From Allobosea robiniae (GTDB lineage: Bacteria; Pseudomonadota; Alphaproteobacteria; Rhizobiales; Beijerinckiaceae): a stretch of 64,000 bases of DNA. The position numbers and the translations under genes are program-made. Of this stretch, positions 8,870 to 17,356 are shown piece after piece. The DNA lies in assembly GCF_900102525.1 (NCBI RefSeq), contig NZ_FNBZ01000009.1, positions 62,001 to 126,000 of the forward strand, in the 5' to 3' direction. The first letter of the stretch is position 1; every line of letters starts with the position of its first letter. The notes below the pieces were generated by a model. It worked only from the letters and a program-made list of their open reading frames with translations, had not been told where the DNA came from and did not search any database.

Positions 8870-9751
8870 CTAGCCTTCGCCTGCGACGAAGCACGCCACG
8901 CTCTCGGCCACCGGCCGCGCCTTCAGGATGCGGCGATGGCCGAGCCCGTCCGTCGCTTCCAGCCGGACGAACGGGCCGGCCTGCTCCAACGCCTCGGCAT
9001 GCGCGAAGCCCAGTTCGCGATCCTGCCGATCATGGATCACCAGCGTCGGCAAGCCGATCGCCTTGAGCTGGAGCGGCCCTTCGAAAGCCTCGACCGGATT
9101 GCCGGCGACAATGTGGATGCGCCGCTCCAGCGCCGCCTGCCCGCGCCGGCCGAGACCGATCGCATGGCCGAATTGCCGGGTGATCCGGGTGATCGAGGAC
9201 GGCGCCGAGATCAGCACGAGCCGATCCGCGCTGACCACCGGCTGTCCCCTGACCGAGCCCGCCAGTGCGGCCAGCGTGATCGCGCCGCCGAAGGAATGGG
9301 TGACGATCGCGTGGAATGGCCCGAACACCCGCGCGACCGCCGCAAGGCTCGCGACGCCGAGCGGAATATTGAGCTCCCGCCCCGTCGAGGCGCCATGGCC
9401 GGGCAGGTCGAAGGCGACCACTCGGAAACCCGCCGTCAGGAGCGGCTCGACGAAGCCCGTCATCGAGGCCGCATCGCCGGTCCAGCCATGGACCAGCAGC
9501 ACCGTCCGGATCGGCGCCCGCTCCTCAGGCTCGAAGACATAGGCCTGCACGCTCCCGCACGGAAACGGTATCGCGCGCAAGCTCGCTTGCTGCAGCCGCG
9601 GCGGCTGCCCCATCTTGCCGTTTCCGTTTCGCGTCGACGGCCTCGGCGGGGTACAGAAGAGGCGGAAGGCCAGCCGGCCGGCTGTGCGCGGAGCTATGAA
9701 GCTCGCGGCCCGGACCAGCGGGCGCATGTAGCGAAGGGTGGCAGTGGTCAT
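8870..9751 (-). CDS. Alpha/beta hydrolase, probable MarR-regulated
   Basis: 293 residues of alpha/beta-hydrolase fold: oxyanion HGW (residues 88-90), DLPGHGAS, a nucleophile elbow reading THSFGG with Ser153 (Thr in place of the usual first Gly), a late Asp in HDRQDRELGF and His in GLGHRRIL. No signal peptide is obvious although the N-terminus is basic and mildly hydrophobic. It could be an esterase, lactonase or thioesterase; the substrate is unknown. It is divergent from a MarR gene and the 45-bp region between them carries two palindromes, so it is probably the regulator's target. Convergent with hemH. Confidence 0.75.
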   Translation of the reverse strand: MTTATLRYMRPLVRAASFIAPRTAGRLAFRLFCTPPRPSTRNGNGKMGQPPRLQQASLRAIPFPCGSVQAYVFEPEERAPIRTVLLVHGWTGDAASMTGFVEPLLTAGFRVVAFDLPGHGASTGRELNIPLGVASLAAVARVFGPFHAIVTHSFGGAITLAALAGSVRGQPVVSADRLVLISAPSSITRITRQFGHAIGLGRRGQAALERRIHIVAGNPVEAFEGPLQLKAIGLPTLVIHDRQDRELGFAHAEALEQAGPFVRLEATDGLGHRRILKARPVAESVACFVAGEG

Positions 9752-9768
9752 GGCGAAGACCCGATCTT

Positions 9769-9803
9769 GTTCAGCGCTGAACCATTATGTTCAGTCATGA
9801 ACA
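9769..9803. promoter_or_regulatory. Two tandem palindromic operators for the MarR regulator
   Basis: GTTCAGCGCTGAAC (9769-9782) is a perfect 14-bp palindrome. TGTTCAGTCATGAACA (9788-9803) has perfect TGTTCA/TGAACA arms. Both fit GTTCA-N4-TGAAC and their centres are 20 bp apart, two helical turns. The second overlaps the MarR start codon (9797). This is the usual arrangement for autorepression plus control of the divergent hydrolase. Confidence 0.75.
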
Positions 9804-10309
9804 AAACACAAGCCCCTTCTGCTTCGCCTGAAGCGCAGGTCCTGCCCTGGGAATTGCCGCGTTTCCGCAACTGGATCGCCGTCGCCCGCGCGCACAGCCT
9901 CTGGGAGAAGGTCTTCACCGAGGCCCTAGCGCCGCTCGACATCCAGCTCGCGCATTACGACGTGCTCGCCAATATCTTCCATGTCCCCGGCCTCTCACAG
10001 CAGGCGCTTGCCGAGAAGCTCCTGGTCGGACGCAGCGCGATGAGCATGCTGCTGCCCGTGCTGGAGAAGCGCGGCCTGATCGAACGCCGCAACGACGAGA
10101 CCGACCGGCGCCTGCGCCGCCTCTGGCTCACCTCCGCCGGCGAGGCGCTGACCCGCAAGGCGATGGCGGTCCATGTCGCCGAGATCGAGGCGATGATGCA
10201 GGTCTTGAGTGACGAGGAATGCAATGCCGCCGGCGAGGCGATGCGCCGCGTCGGCAAGGCGCTCGAAGCGCGTGGCGGCGCGGCAACGAGCCGCCCCGAG
10301 AAGCCGTAA
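9797..10309 (+). CDS. MarR family transcriptional regulator
   Basis: 170-residue winged-helix dimeric repressor. The core reads QLAHYDVLANIFHVPGLSQ, then the recognition region LAEKLLVGRSAMSMLLPVLE and wing LIERRNDETDRRLRRLWLT, which are the MarR hallmarks. ATG 9797 is chosen because the upstream in-frame part lies antisense to the hydrolase and because the operator straddles this start. MarR proteins usually sense small phenolic or lipophilic molecules; the likely regulated partner is the adjacent divergent hydrolase. Confidence 0.88.
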   Translation: MNKTQAPSASPEAQVLPWELPRFRNWIAVARAHSLWEKVFTEALAPLDIQLAHYDVLANIFHVPGLSQQALAEKLLVGRSAMSMLLPVLEKRGLIERRNDETDRRLRRLWLTSAGEALTRKAMAVHVAEIEAMMQVLSDEECNAAGEAMRRVGKALEARGGAATSRPEKP

Positions 10310-10321
10310 ATTCCGGCGCGC

Positions 10322-10960
10322 TCAGAGCGCCAGGATCACCCCCGCCACCGCGTCGAGCGCGGCGTCCGCGTCAGTGCAGGCCTGCGCACCATCCACCGCG
10401 GGAGCGCCTTCCAGCAGGAAGACCGGGCGCTTGAACTGCAAGGCGAAAGCGATCTCGGACAAGGTGCCGTAGCCGCCGCCGATCGCGACGAGGCAGCAGG
10501 CGGCCCGAGCGATCAGCGCGTTGCGGGCGACGCCGATGCCGGTCGCGAGTGGGACGGTGACGTAGGGATTGGCCGCCTCCGGCTCGTCATCCGGCAGAAG
10601 GCCGATCGACAGGCCGCCGGCTTCCGCCACGCCCCGGCAGACCTCTTCCATCACCCCGGCACGGCCGCCGCACAAAACGGTGACGCCATGCTCTGCGAGC
10701 CGTCGCCCCATCGCAAAGGCGGCGGCTTCCTGCGCAGCGGTCGGCGTGCGCGTCCCGATCACGGCGACGGGTGTTCGCAGCGGCATCCCGCTGTCGCGCT
10801 GGAGCCAATGCACGGCGCCGGCCAGAGAGGCGGGTTCTCCCCGCCCCGCCGTTGCCCTCGCCTCGCTCCAACGCCGGGTCGCCGGATCGAAGATCCGGCC
10901 GCGCCCGTCGAGTAGTTGCGCGTTCTCGCGATCGAGGCGCAGTTGCAGCTCGCGCGCCAT
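10322..10960 (-). CDS. TIGR00725/LOG-like (SLOG) nucleotide-binding protein
   Basis: 212 residues. The Rossmann-like core has VAVIGTRTP, VLCGGRAGVMEEV (around residue 97) and GGGYGTLSE (161-169), the signature shared by TIGR00725 proteins and the lysine-decarboxylase-like LOG cytokinin-activating enzymes, in which PGGxGTxxE binds nucleotide phosphate. The 60-residue N-terminal part is less typical. It starts three bases after the pyrE stop, so the two are co-transcribed, hinting at a nucleotide-related role. The exact reaction cannot be assigned. Confidence 0.7.
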   Translation of the reverse strand: MARELQLRLDRENAQLLDGRGRIFDPATRRWSEARATAGRGEPASLAGAVHWLQRDSGMPLRTPVAVIGTRTPTAAQEAAAFAMGRRLAEHGVTVLCGGRAGVMEEVCRGVAEAGGLSIGLLPDDEPEAANPYVTVPLATGIGVARNALIARAACCLVAIGGGYGTLSEIAFALQFKRPVFLLEGAPAVDGAQACTDADAALDAVAGVILAL

Positions 10961-10963
10961 GGC

Positions 10964-11677
10964 TCAGGCCGGCTTCTTCTCCTCGCCGAAGGCGGAGATG
11001 CCGCCATGCTTGGCCGACCAGCTCGCCGGGTCGTTCAGGAAGCTCTCGACCTCGGCCAGGATCTTCGGCTCGAAATGGCCGCTCTCCTTGGCCACGGCCA
11101 GCACGTCCCACCAGGTGGTAAGATAGTGCAAGTTGACGCCGATCTCGGCCATCAGCTCGCGGCTCTTCGGGAAGATGTCGTAGTAGAACAGCACGAAGCA
11201 GTGCTGCACGTCGGCGCCAGCATTGCGCAGCGCCTCGGCGAAATTGACCTTGCTGCGGCCGTCTGTGGCGAGATCCTCGACCAGCAGGGTGCGCGCGCCC
11301 TCGACGACGGAGCCCTCGATCTGGGCGTTGCGGCCAAAACCCTTCGGCTTCTTGCGGACATACTGCATCGGCAGCGACAGCCGATCGGAGATCCAGGCCG
11401 CGAAGGGAATGCCCGCTGTTTCGCCACCGGCGATGATGTCGAGCGACTCGTAGCCGATATCGCGCACGATCGTCGTCGCCGCGAAATCGATCAGCGTCGA
11501 GCGCAGGCGCGGATAGGAGATGATCTTGCGGCAGTCGATATAGACCGGGCTCGCCCAGCCCGAGGTGAAGAAGAAGGGCTTGTCGCTGTAAAAGTGGACA
11601 GCCTTGATTTCGAGCAGCATCTTGGCCGCTTCGCGCGCGATCACGGTCCTGTCGGTGGGGGTGAACAGGTGGGACAT
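10964..11677 (-). CDS. pyrE: Orotate phosphoribosyltransferase
   Basis: 237 residues; converts orotate and PRPP to OMP in pyrimidine synthesis. The type I PRTase PRPP loop reads LLVEDLATDGRSK, with YIDCRKIISYP and QYVRKKPKGFG ahead of it. ATG 11677 follows GGAGAG by ten bases. Slightly longer than E. coli PyrE (213), with a Lys-rich tail typical of alphaproteobacteria. First gene of a two-gene unit with the TIGR00725-like gene. Confidence 0.93.
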   Translation of the reverse strand: MSHLFTPTDRTVIAREAAKMLLEIKAVHFYSDKPFFFTSGWASPVYIDCRKIISYPRLRSTLIDFAATTIVRDIGYESLDIIAGGETAGIPFAAWISDRLSLPMQYVRKKPKGFGRNAQIEGSVVEGARTLLVEDLATDGRSKVNFAEALRNAGADVQHCFVLFYYDIFPKSRELMAEIGVNLHYLTTWWDVLAVAKESGHFEPKILAEVESFLNDPASWSAKHGGISAFGEEKKPA

Positions 11678-12050
11678 GGCGCGGTCTCTCCGGGCTGAGC
11701 GACGCCGCTCGCCGGGAACGGCAAGGGCGCAAGGGCTGGTCGAATTGGCAAACGGCCTCTTCTGATCGCCTCGGCCCGGCAGGTCAATCCCTCTGCCCGG
11801 CGATTTTCACCGCGATCTGCAACCCTGCTCCGCTGCATCTCCCTCCAGCCGCCAGCCGGACCGCAGGATGACCCCGGCGTTCCCGAAAAACGCTCATGAC
11901 AGGGTTTCCCACGACATCCACAGGCTGGGACGCGGACGCTCATTGCGCCGACCCAGGCCGCATGAGATGCCAAACCATCTGAATACGGGCGACGCCATGC
12001 CGCATCGCCGCTCCGCTGGGCTTGGCCGGAGCAGACAAGGGGCTTTCATC
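11678..12050. other. Divergent intergenic region between pyrE and the MFS transporter
   Basis: 373 bases without a credible gene. On the minus strand a TTGACC (11782-11787) could be the -35 box of pyrE, but no convincing -10 box follows at the right distance. I see no palindrome, repeat or small ORF with a ribosome-binding site. Confidence 0.5.
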
Positions 12051-13280
12051 ATGAGCGATCTTCAAGCGGCAGCCGCCGCACCAACGGAAGTGGACGGCAA
12101 GGCGCGGAAGGCCTTGTGGGGCGCGGCGATCGGCTATGCGATGGACGGGTTCGACCTGCTGATCCTGGGCTTCATGCTGCGGGCGATCTCGGCCGACCTC
12201 CAGCTCAGCCAGGCGCAGGCCGCCTCGCTGGTCACCGCGACGCTGGTTGGTGCCGTGCTCGGCGGCATCGGCTTCGGCATGCTGTCGGACCGTATCGGCC
12301 GCGTCCGCGTGCTGACCTGGACCATCGTCCTCTTCGCCGTCTTCACCGGCATGTGCGCACTGGCGCAGGGCTACTGGGACCTGCTGATCTACCGCACCAT
12401 CGCCGGCCTCGGGCTCGGTGGCGAGTTCGGCATCGGCATGGCGCTGGTCGCCGAGGCCTGGCCGGCCTCGAAGCGGGCGCGCGCCTCCTCCTATGTCGGG
12501 CTCGGCTGGCAGGTCGGCGTGCTCGCCGCGGCCATCGCCACCCCGATCCTGCTGCCCACGATCGGCTGGCGCGGCATGTTCGCCATCGGCATCCTGCCGG
12601 CGATCGCGGCCTATTTCATCCGCCACTCCCTGCACGAGCCCGAGGTCTTCGTCGCCCGCTCCAAGGACCGGCCGAAGGAATCGGCGCTGCGCCTGCTGGT
12701 CAAGGACCGCGAGACCGCCAAGCTCAGCCTCGGCATGGTCATCCTCTGCTCGGTCCAGAACTTCGGCTATTACGGCGTGATGATCTGGCTGCCGAACTAT
12801 CTCGCCACCCGGTTCGGCTTCGCGCTGACCCAATCGGCGGTGTGGACGGCGGTAACCATCGGCGGCATGGCGCTCGGCATCTTCGCCTTCGGCCATATCG
12901 CCGACCGCATCGGGCGCCGCCCGGCCTTCTTCGGCTACATGATCGGCGCCGCGGTAATGGTCGTGGTCTATTCGCGCCTGACTGATCCGATGCAATTGCT
13001 CGTCGCCGGCGCGGTGATGGGCTTCTTCGTCAACGGCATGCTCGGCGGCTATGGCGCGCTGATCAGCGAACTCTTCCCGACGGCGGCGCGCGCCACCGCC
13101 CAGAACGTGCTGTTCAACATCGGCCGCGGCGTCGGTGGCTTCGGCCCGGTCGTGGTCGGCGCGATCGCCGCGGCTTACGGCTTCCAGACCGCCATCGCGC
13201 TGCTCGCCACGCTCTACATCCTCGACCTCATCGCCATGTGGCTCCTCATCCCCGAGAAGCGCGGCGCGGAATTGACGTGA
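12051..13280 (+). CDS. MFS transporter, sugar-acid/aromatic-acid symporter type
   Basis: 409 residues with about twelve membrane segments. The start region YAMDGFDLLILGFML carries the Asp-Gly-Phe-Asp motif typical of AAHS/sialate-type proton symporters, followed by the MFS loop GMLSDRIGRVRV and its second-half copy FGHIADRIGRRP, plus GLGLGGEFGIGMALVAEAWP in segment 5. ATG 12051 is chosen because the upstream frame lacks a ribosome-binding site. It probably takes up an organic anion with protons. A strong terminator lies 27 bases after the stop, so it is a single-gene unit. Confidence 0.8.
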   Translation: MSDLQAAAAAPTEVDGKARKALWGAAIGYAMDGFDLLILGFMLRAISADLQLSQAQAASLVTATLVGAVLGGIGFGMLSDRIGRVRVLTWTIVLFAVFTGMCALAQGYWDLLIYRTIAGLGLGGEFGIGMALVAEAWPASKRARASSYVGLGWQVGVLAAAIATPILLPTIGWRGMFAIGILPAIAAYFIRHSLHEPEVFVARSKDRPKESALRLLVKDRETAKLSLGMVILCSVQNFGYYGVMIWLPNYLATRFGFALTQSAVWTAVTIGGMALGIFAFGHIADRIGRRPAFFGYMIGAAVMVVVYSRLTDPMQLLVAGAVMGFFVNGMLGGYGALISELFPTAARATAQNVLFNIGRGVGGFGPVVVGAIAAAYGFQTAIALLATLYILDLIAMWLLIPEKRGAELT

Positions 13281-13306
13281 ACGCGTAGAGCTTCGAAAAC
13301 ACCTGC

Positions 13307-13330
13307 AGAGGGCGCCAGACGGCGCCCTCT
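13307..13330 (+). terminator. Terminator of the MFS transporter gene
   Basis: Perfect 10-bp stem AGAGGGCGCC / GGCGCCCTCT with loop AGAC, followed by a weak T-rich stretch (TGCGTTTG). Its position 27 bases after the MFS stop supports a Rho-independent or hairpin-assisted terminator. Confidence 0.75.
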
Positions 13331-13375
13331 TGCGTTTGAAGCCTGGCGGTTTCCGGCAAATCGAAGAATTACAGT

Positions 13376-13410
13376 CCAAAAAGCAAAAAGCGCCGGAAGA
13401 TCCGACGCTT
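13376..13410 (-). terminator. Rho-independent terminator of tRNA-Gly
   Basis: Read on the minus strand, a 10-bp stem (13410-13401 with 13397-13388, one G-U wobble, loop of three) is followed by TTTGCTTTTTGG. It begins 28 bases past the tRNA 3' end, the expected place for a tRNA terminator. Confidence 0.8.
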
Positions 13411-13437
13411 GCATGCTTCTCAAGCCTTGAGATTGTC

Positions 13438-13512
13438 TGGAGCGGGCGAAGGGATTCGAACCCTCGACCCCAACCTTGGCAAGGTTGTGCTCTACCCCTG
13501 AGCTACACCCGC
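13438..13512 (-). tRNA. tRNA-Gly (anticodon GCC)
   Basis: Minus-strand sequence begins GCGGGTGTAGCTC and ends with the T-arm GGGTTCGAATCCC, the acceptor strand CGCCCGC, discriminator T and an encoded CCA (13438-13440). The seven acceptor pairs form with one wobble. The anticodon loop TTGCCAA gives GCC (complement at 13478-13480), reading GGC/GGU glycine codons. 75 nt including CCA. No duplicated tRNA 3' end was noticed nearby, so there is no sign of an integrated element. Confidence 0.97.
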
Positions 13513-13550
13513 ATCCGAGACAGTCGCGCCGTGTTGGCGGCGCGGCCGGG

Positions 13551-13579
13551 TTATTGCCCCAAAGCGCCGCGAAGCGCAA
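13551..13579 (-). promoter_or_regulatory. Candidate promoter of tRNA-Gly
   Basis: On the minus strand TTGCGC (complement 13574-13579) and CAATAA (13551-13556) are separated by 17 bp, placing a transcription start about 30 bases before the tRNA 5' end. The -35 box is only a partial match to TTGACA. Confidence 0.4.
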
Positions 13580-13746
13580 GGACCTCAGGGAAAGTTTTTT
13601 TGCCGCCTTCCACAAAAGCCTGGATTCGCGCCTTCCATCTTGCTGCCGCAGCCTTGCACGGCTAGGCATCGCTTGGCCCGTTCCTGCCGTTTCGGCGGGT
13701 GCTTTTCAGTGCTGCTTCGAACCCGAACCCTGCCGATCGCCCAGCC

Positions 13747-14271
13747 ATGACCGCGCCCGTCACGCCCGACCAGCTCTGCGCCTATCTCACCGAGAAAGGC
13801 ATTGCCTTCCACCGCACCGACCATCCGGCTGTGTTCACCGTTGCCGAGACGGCGCCGCATCGCGGCGAGATGGTCGGCCATCACACCAAGAACCTGTTCC
13901 TCAAGGACAAGAAGGGGCGGCTGTTCCTGGTCTCGGCCGAAGCGCATGCGCGCATCGACCTCAAGCGCCTGCACGAGCGGATCGGCGCTAGTGGGCGGCT
14001 CTCCTTCGGCTCGGCCGAGCTCCTGATGGAGAAGCTCGGCGTCACGCCGGGCTCCGTCACCGCCTTCGCCGTGATCAATGATCGCGCGGGCGAGGTGACC
14101 ATGGTGCTGGACGCCATTCTGACGACCGGCGAGGACGTCAATTTCCATCCGCTGATCAACACGGCGACGCTCCGGGTCGGCCGCGACGATCTGCTGGCCT
14201 TCTTCCGAAGCACGGGCCACGAGCCGCTGATCGTCGATTTGCCCGTCCCGCCTGATGGACAGAACGGCTGA
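13747..14271 (+). CDS. ProX-type prolyl-tRNA editing deacylase (YbaK/ProRS-INS family)
   Basis: 174 residues. The YbaK/EbsC fold is indicated by HPAVFTVAETAPHRG, the catalytic-lysine region HHTKNLFLKDKKGRLFLV, SFGSAELLMEKLGVTPGSVT and FHPLINTATLRV. This is the stand-alone ProXp-ala type that hydrolyses Ala-tRNA(Pro), compensating for alphaproteobacterial prolyl-tRNA synthetases that lack the insertion editing domain. ATG 13747 agrees with the usual N-terminus; no strong ribosome-binding site is visible. Confidence 0.85.
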   Translation: MTAPVTPDQLCAYLTEKGIAFHRTDHPAVFTVAETAPHRGEMVGHHTKNLFLKDKKGRLFLVSAEAHARIDLKRLHERIGASGRLSFGSAELLMEKLGVTPGSVTAFAVINDRAGEVTMVLDAILTTGEDVNFHPLINTATLRVGRDDLLAFFRSTGHEPLIVDLPVPPDGQNG

Positions 14272-14352
14272 AGCACCCCATCTATGGGGCAACCGCGCGG
14301 ACGGCCGCATCGGCACGCCTGCGCCTCTACGAAACATCACGAAGGACGACCC

Positions 14353-15252
14353 ATGCTGGTCAATGGCGAGGCGACCGGGCAACCCGGCCTGATCAAGGAC
14401 ACCACGACCCAGGGCTTCCGCGAGGACGTCATCGCCGAATCGATGAACCAGCCGGTTCTGATCGATTTCTGGGCGCCCTGGTGCGGGCCCTGCAAGCAGC
14501 TCACGCCCGTCATCGAGAAGGTGGTCAAGGCCGCCGGCGGCAAGGTCAAGCTCGTCAAGATGAATATCGACGAGCATCCGCAGATCCCCGGCCAGCTCGG
14601 CATCCAGTCGATTCCCGCCGTCATCGCCTTCAAACAGGGCCAGCCCATCGACGGCTTCATGGGCGCCCAGCCCGAAAGCCAGATCAAGGTCTTCATCGAG
14701 CGTCTTGTGGGCCCGATGGGTCCGGGCGAGACCGCCGAGCTGATCGAGGCCGCCGTGGCCGCCATCGCGGCCGGCGACCCCGCCGGTGCGAGCGAGCTCT
14801 ATGCCGGCGTGCTCGAGATCGAGCCCGACAACCTCGCGGCCATCGCCGGGCTGGCGCGGCTGCATCTCGACAGCGGCGATATCGAGGGCGCCAGGGGCAT
14901 CCTCGGCACGGCGCCGCAGGACAAGGCCACCGATCCGGCGATCACGGCCGTGCGTGCCGCGATCGAGCTCGCCGAACAGGCCGCCTCGCTCGGCGACACC
15001 GCCGAGCTCGAAGCCAAGGTTGCGGCGAACCCGAAAGATCACCAGGCTCGCTTCGATCTCGCGCTGGCGCTCAGCGCCCGTGACAAGCGGGAGGAGGCGG
15101 TCGACCATCTCGTCGCCATCATCAAGGCCGACAGGAAGTGGAACGATGACGGCGCGCGCAAGCAGCTCCTTCAGTTCTTCGAGGCCTGGGGCCCGATGGA
15201 CGAGGCGAGCGTCACCGGGCGCCGCAAGCTTTCGACCCTGCTGTTCTCCTGA
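14353..15252 (+). CDS. Thioredoxin-TPR co-chaperone (CnoX/YbbN family)
   Basis: 299 residues: an N-terminal thioredoxin domain with WCGPC at residues 43-47 and cis-Pro in QSIPAVIAF, then a C-terminal TPR-like helical region from about residue 120 (DPAGASELYAGVLEIEPDN and later repeats). E. coli CnoX lacks the redox WCGPC; this copy keeps both cysteines, as in other alphaproteobacteria, so it may reduce disulfides as well as hand clients to GroEL/DnaK. AGGACGACCC precedes the ATG. Followed after 23 bases by the Lon-N-domain gene, so probably co-transcribed. Confidence 0.88.
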   Translation: MLVNGEATGQPGLIKDTTTQGFREDVIAESMNQPVLIDFWAPWCGPCKQLTPVIEKVVKAAGGKVKLVKMNIDEHPQIPGQLGIQSIPAVIAFKQGQPIDGFMGAQPESQIKVFIERLVGPMGPGETAELIEAAVAAIAAGDPAGASELYAGVLEIEPDNLAAIAGLARLHLDSGDIEGARGILGTAPQDKATDPAITAVRAAIELAEQAASLGDTAELEAKVAANPKDHQARFDLALALSARDKREEAVDHLVAIIKADRKWNDDGARKQLLQFFEAWGPMDEASVTGRRKLSTLLFS

Positions 15253-15275
15253 CCGGCGATAAGGACAAGGCGCGC

Positions 15276-15947
15276 ATGGGCATGAACGCCGTCTACGAGG
15301 GAGCCAAGGATTGCCCGACGGCGATCCCGCTTTTCCCCCTGGGTGGCGCCTTGCTCCTGCCGCGCGGCCAGATGCCGCTCAACATCTTCGAACCGCGCTA
15401 CCTCGCCATGATCGACGATGCGCTGAAGGGCGAGCGCGTCATCGGCATCATCCAGCCCGAGCCGGAAACCGGGCGGCAGCCCGAGATCCCGCCGCTGCTG
15501 AAGGTCGGCTGCCTCGGCCGCATCACCCAGTTCTCCGAGACCGGCGACGGCCGCTACATCATCACCCTGACCGGCATCAGCCGCTTCCGGCTGCTCGACG
15601 AATTGTCGGTCACCACGCCCTATCGCCAGGGCCGCGTCGGCTATGACGCCTTCGCCGCCGATTTCGTCGCCCGCTCCGGCGAGGAGGAGGTGGACCGTAA
15701 AGGCCTGCTCAAGGCGCTCAGGGACTTCGCCAAGGCCAACGACCTCAAGATCGACTGGAAGGGCGTCAACGAGGCGCCCAACGAGGCCCTGGTCAACGCG
15801 CTCTCGATGATGTGCCCGTTCGGGCCGCGCGAGAAGCAGGCCTTGCTGGAGGCGCAGACGCTGAAGGACCGCGCCGAGGTGCTGGTCGCGATCACCGAGA
15901 TCGAGCTCGCCCGCGGTGGCGGCGATCCGGACACGACCCTGCAGTGA
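15276..15947 (+). CDS. Lon N-terminal (LON substrate-binding) domain protein
   Basis: 223 residues. The N-terminal PUA-like LON domain is clear: IPLFPLGGALLLPRGQMPLNI, FEPRYLAMIDDAL and GCLGRITQFSETGDGRY. There is no AAA+ or Ser-Lys protease domain, so it is a stand-alone LON-domain protein, a conserved alphaproteobacterial family of unknown exact role, suspected to bind unfolded polypeptides. It follows the thioredoxin-TPR gene, in keeping with a proteostasis role. Its stop overlaps the GTG start of the next gene. Confidence 0.85.
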   Translation: MGMNAVYEGAKDCPTAIPLFPLGGALLLPRGQMPLNIFEPRYLAMIDDALKGERVIGIIQPEPETGRQPEIPPLLKVGCLGRITQFSETGDGRYIITLTGISRFRLLDELSVTTPYRQGRVGYDAFAADFVARSGEEEVDRKGLLKALRDFAKANDLKIDWKGVNEAPNEALVNALSMMCPFGPREKQALLEAQTLKDRAEVLVAITEIELARGGGDPDTTLQ

Positions 15948-17341
15948 CGCCAGCGACGCCGCCTGCCGAAGCACCGCCCACCGTCTGGCCGCCGCGCCGC
16001 GCGGTCACCGCCTGGCTGTTCTTCGACTGGTCGGCGCAGCCCTTCTTCACGCTGATCACCACCTTCGTCTTCGCGCCGTTCTTCGCCTCGGCGCTGGCGA
16101 AGGACGCCGCCGACGGGCAGGCGCTCTGGGGTTATGCTACCGGTTTCGCGGGCCTCTGCATCGCCCTGCTCTCGCCCCTGCTCGGCGGCATCGCGGACCG
16201 GACCGGGCCGCGCAAGCCCTGGATCGCCGCCTTCGGCGCGCTCCTGGTCATCGGCGCGGGAATGCTCTGGTTCGCCGTGCCGGGGTCAGCGACCGCGGTG
16301 CCGATCGCGCTCGCCGGCTTCGTCATCGCGACTGTGGGGGCCGAATTCGCCACCACCTTCAACAATGCGATGATGACGCGGCTGGTGCCCCCGGAGCGCC
16401 TCGGCTGGCTCTCCGGCACCGGCTGGGCGATCGGCTATCTCGGTGGCCTTCTGTCGCTTGCGATCACGCTCGGGCTGCTCGCCGCCGATCCGCAGACCGG
16501 CAAGACGCTCATCGGCATCGCGCCGATCCTCGGGCTCGATGCCGCCGCCCGCGAGGGCGATCGCTTCTCCGGCCCGCTGACCGCGCTTTGGTTCATCGTC
16601 TTCGTCACGCCGATGTTCCTGCTCACGCCGGATTCCAGCAAGACGGGTCTGAGCCTCTCAGAGGCCGCCAACGGCGGCGTCGGCCGGCTCAGGGACACGC
16701 TCGCCGAATTGCCGAAACTGCCTTCGCTCGGCCGCTTCCTGCTCGCCAACATGATCTACCAGGACGCGCTGGTCGCGCTTTTCGCCTTCGGCGGCATCTA
16801 TGCGGCCGGCGTCTTCGGCTGGCAGACGATCGAGCTCGGCATCTTCGGCATCCTGCTCACCGTCACCGGCACGCTGGGCGCCTGGCTCGGCGGCAAGCTC
16901 GACGACCGCATCGGCGGCAAGCCGGTCGTGCTTGGTTCGATCGCCTGCCTGCTCTTCGCCTGTATTGGCATCCTCTCGCTCAGTACCGACCATATCCTGT
17001 TCGTGATCCCCGCTGCGCCACCCGTGGCCGGCGATGGTCTCTTCGCCTCGCTGCCGGAGCGGGTCTATCTCGGCCTCGGCCTGCTGATCGGCCTCGTCGC
17101 CGGGCCGATGCAGGCGGCCTCGCGCAGCCTGATGGCGCGGCTCGCGCCCCAGGGGCGCATCGGCGAGTTCTTCGGGCTCTTCGCCCTCTCGGGAAAGGTC
17201 ACGTCCTTCATGGGGCCGACGCTGGTCGCGCTCGCGACGACGATCTTCGCCAGCCAGCGGGCAGGCTTGGCCGTGCTGATCGTCTTCTTCCTGGCGGGTG
17301 CGGCGCTGCTGGCCGGCGTGAAGGTCACCCGCAAGGCGTAG
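15944..17341 (+). CDS. UMF1/Atg22-like MFS transporter
   Basis: 465 residues, about twelve membrane segments. The start WLFFDWSAQPFFTLITTFVF followed by a Phe/Ala-rich stretch and the loop GGIADRTGPRKPW match the UMF1 (Atg22, vacuolar effluxer-like) branch of MFS. GTG 15944 overlaps the previous stop as GTGA, giving translational coupling to the Lon-domain gene; the open frame upstream is antisense-free but lies inside that gene. Yeast Atg22 exports amino acids from the vacuole; the bacterial substrate is unknown. The gene ends 16 bases before a long inverted repeat. Confidence 0.82.
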   Translation: MTPATPPAEAPPTVWPPRRAVTAWLFFDWSAQPFFTLITTFVFAPFFASALAKDAADGQALWGYATGFAGLCIALLSPLLGGIADRTGPRKPWIAAFGALLVIGAGMLWFAVPGSATAVPIALAGFVIATVGAEFATTFNNAMMTRLVPPERLGWLSGTGWAIGYLGGLLSLAITLGLLAADPQTGKTLIGIAPILGLDAAAREGDRFSGPLTALWFIVFVTPMFLLTPDSSKTGLSLSEAANGGVGRLRDTLAELPKLPSLGRFLLANMIYQDALVALFAFGGIYAAGVFGWQTIELGIFGILLTVTGTLGAWLGGKLDDRIGGKPVVLGSIACLLFACIGILSLSTDHILFVIPAAPPVAGDGLFASLPERVYLGLGLLIGLVAGPMQAASRSLMARLAPQGRIGEFFGLFALSGKVTSFMGPTLVALATTIFASQRAGLAVLIVFFLAGAALLAGVKVTRKA

Positions 17342-17356
17342 GGCGCCTTAGATCAT

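Noticed and set aside
11782..11787. TTGACC as the pyrE promoter
   Set aside because: No acceptable -10 box at 16-18 bp, so not listed as a promoter.
13438..13512. tRNA-Gly as an integration site for a genomic island
   Set aside because: No integrase, no repeated tRNA 3' end noticed, and housekeeping genes on both sides.
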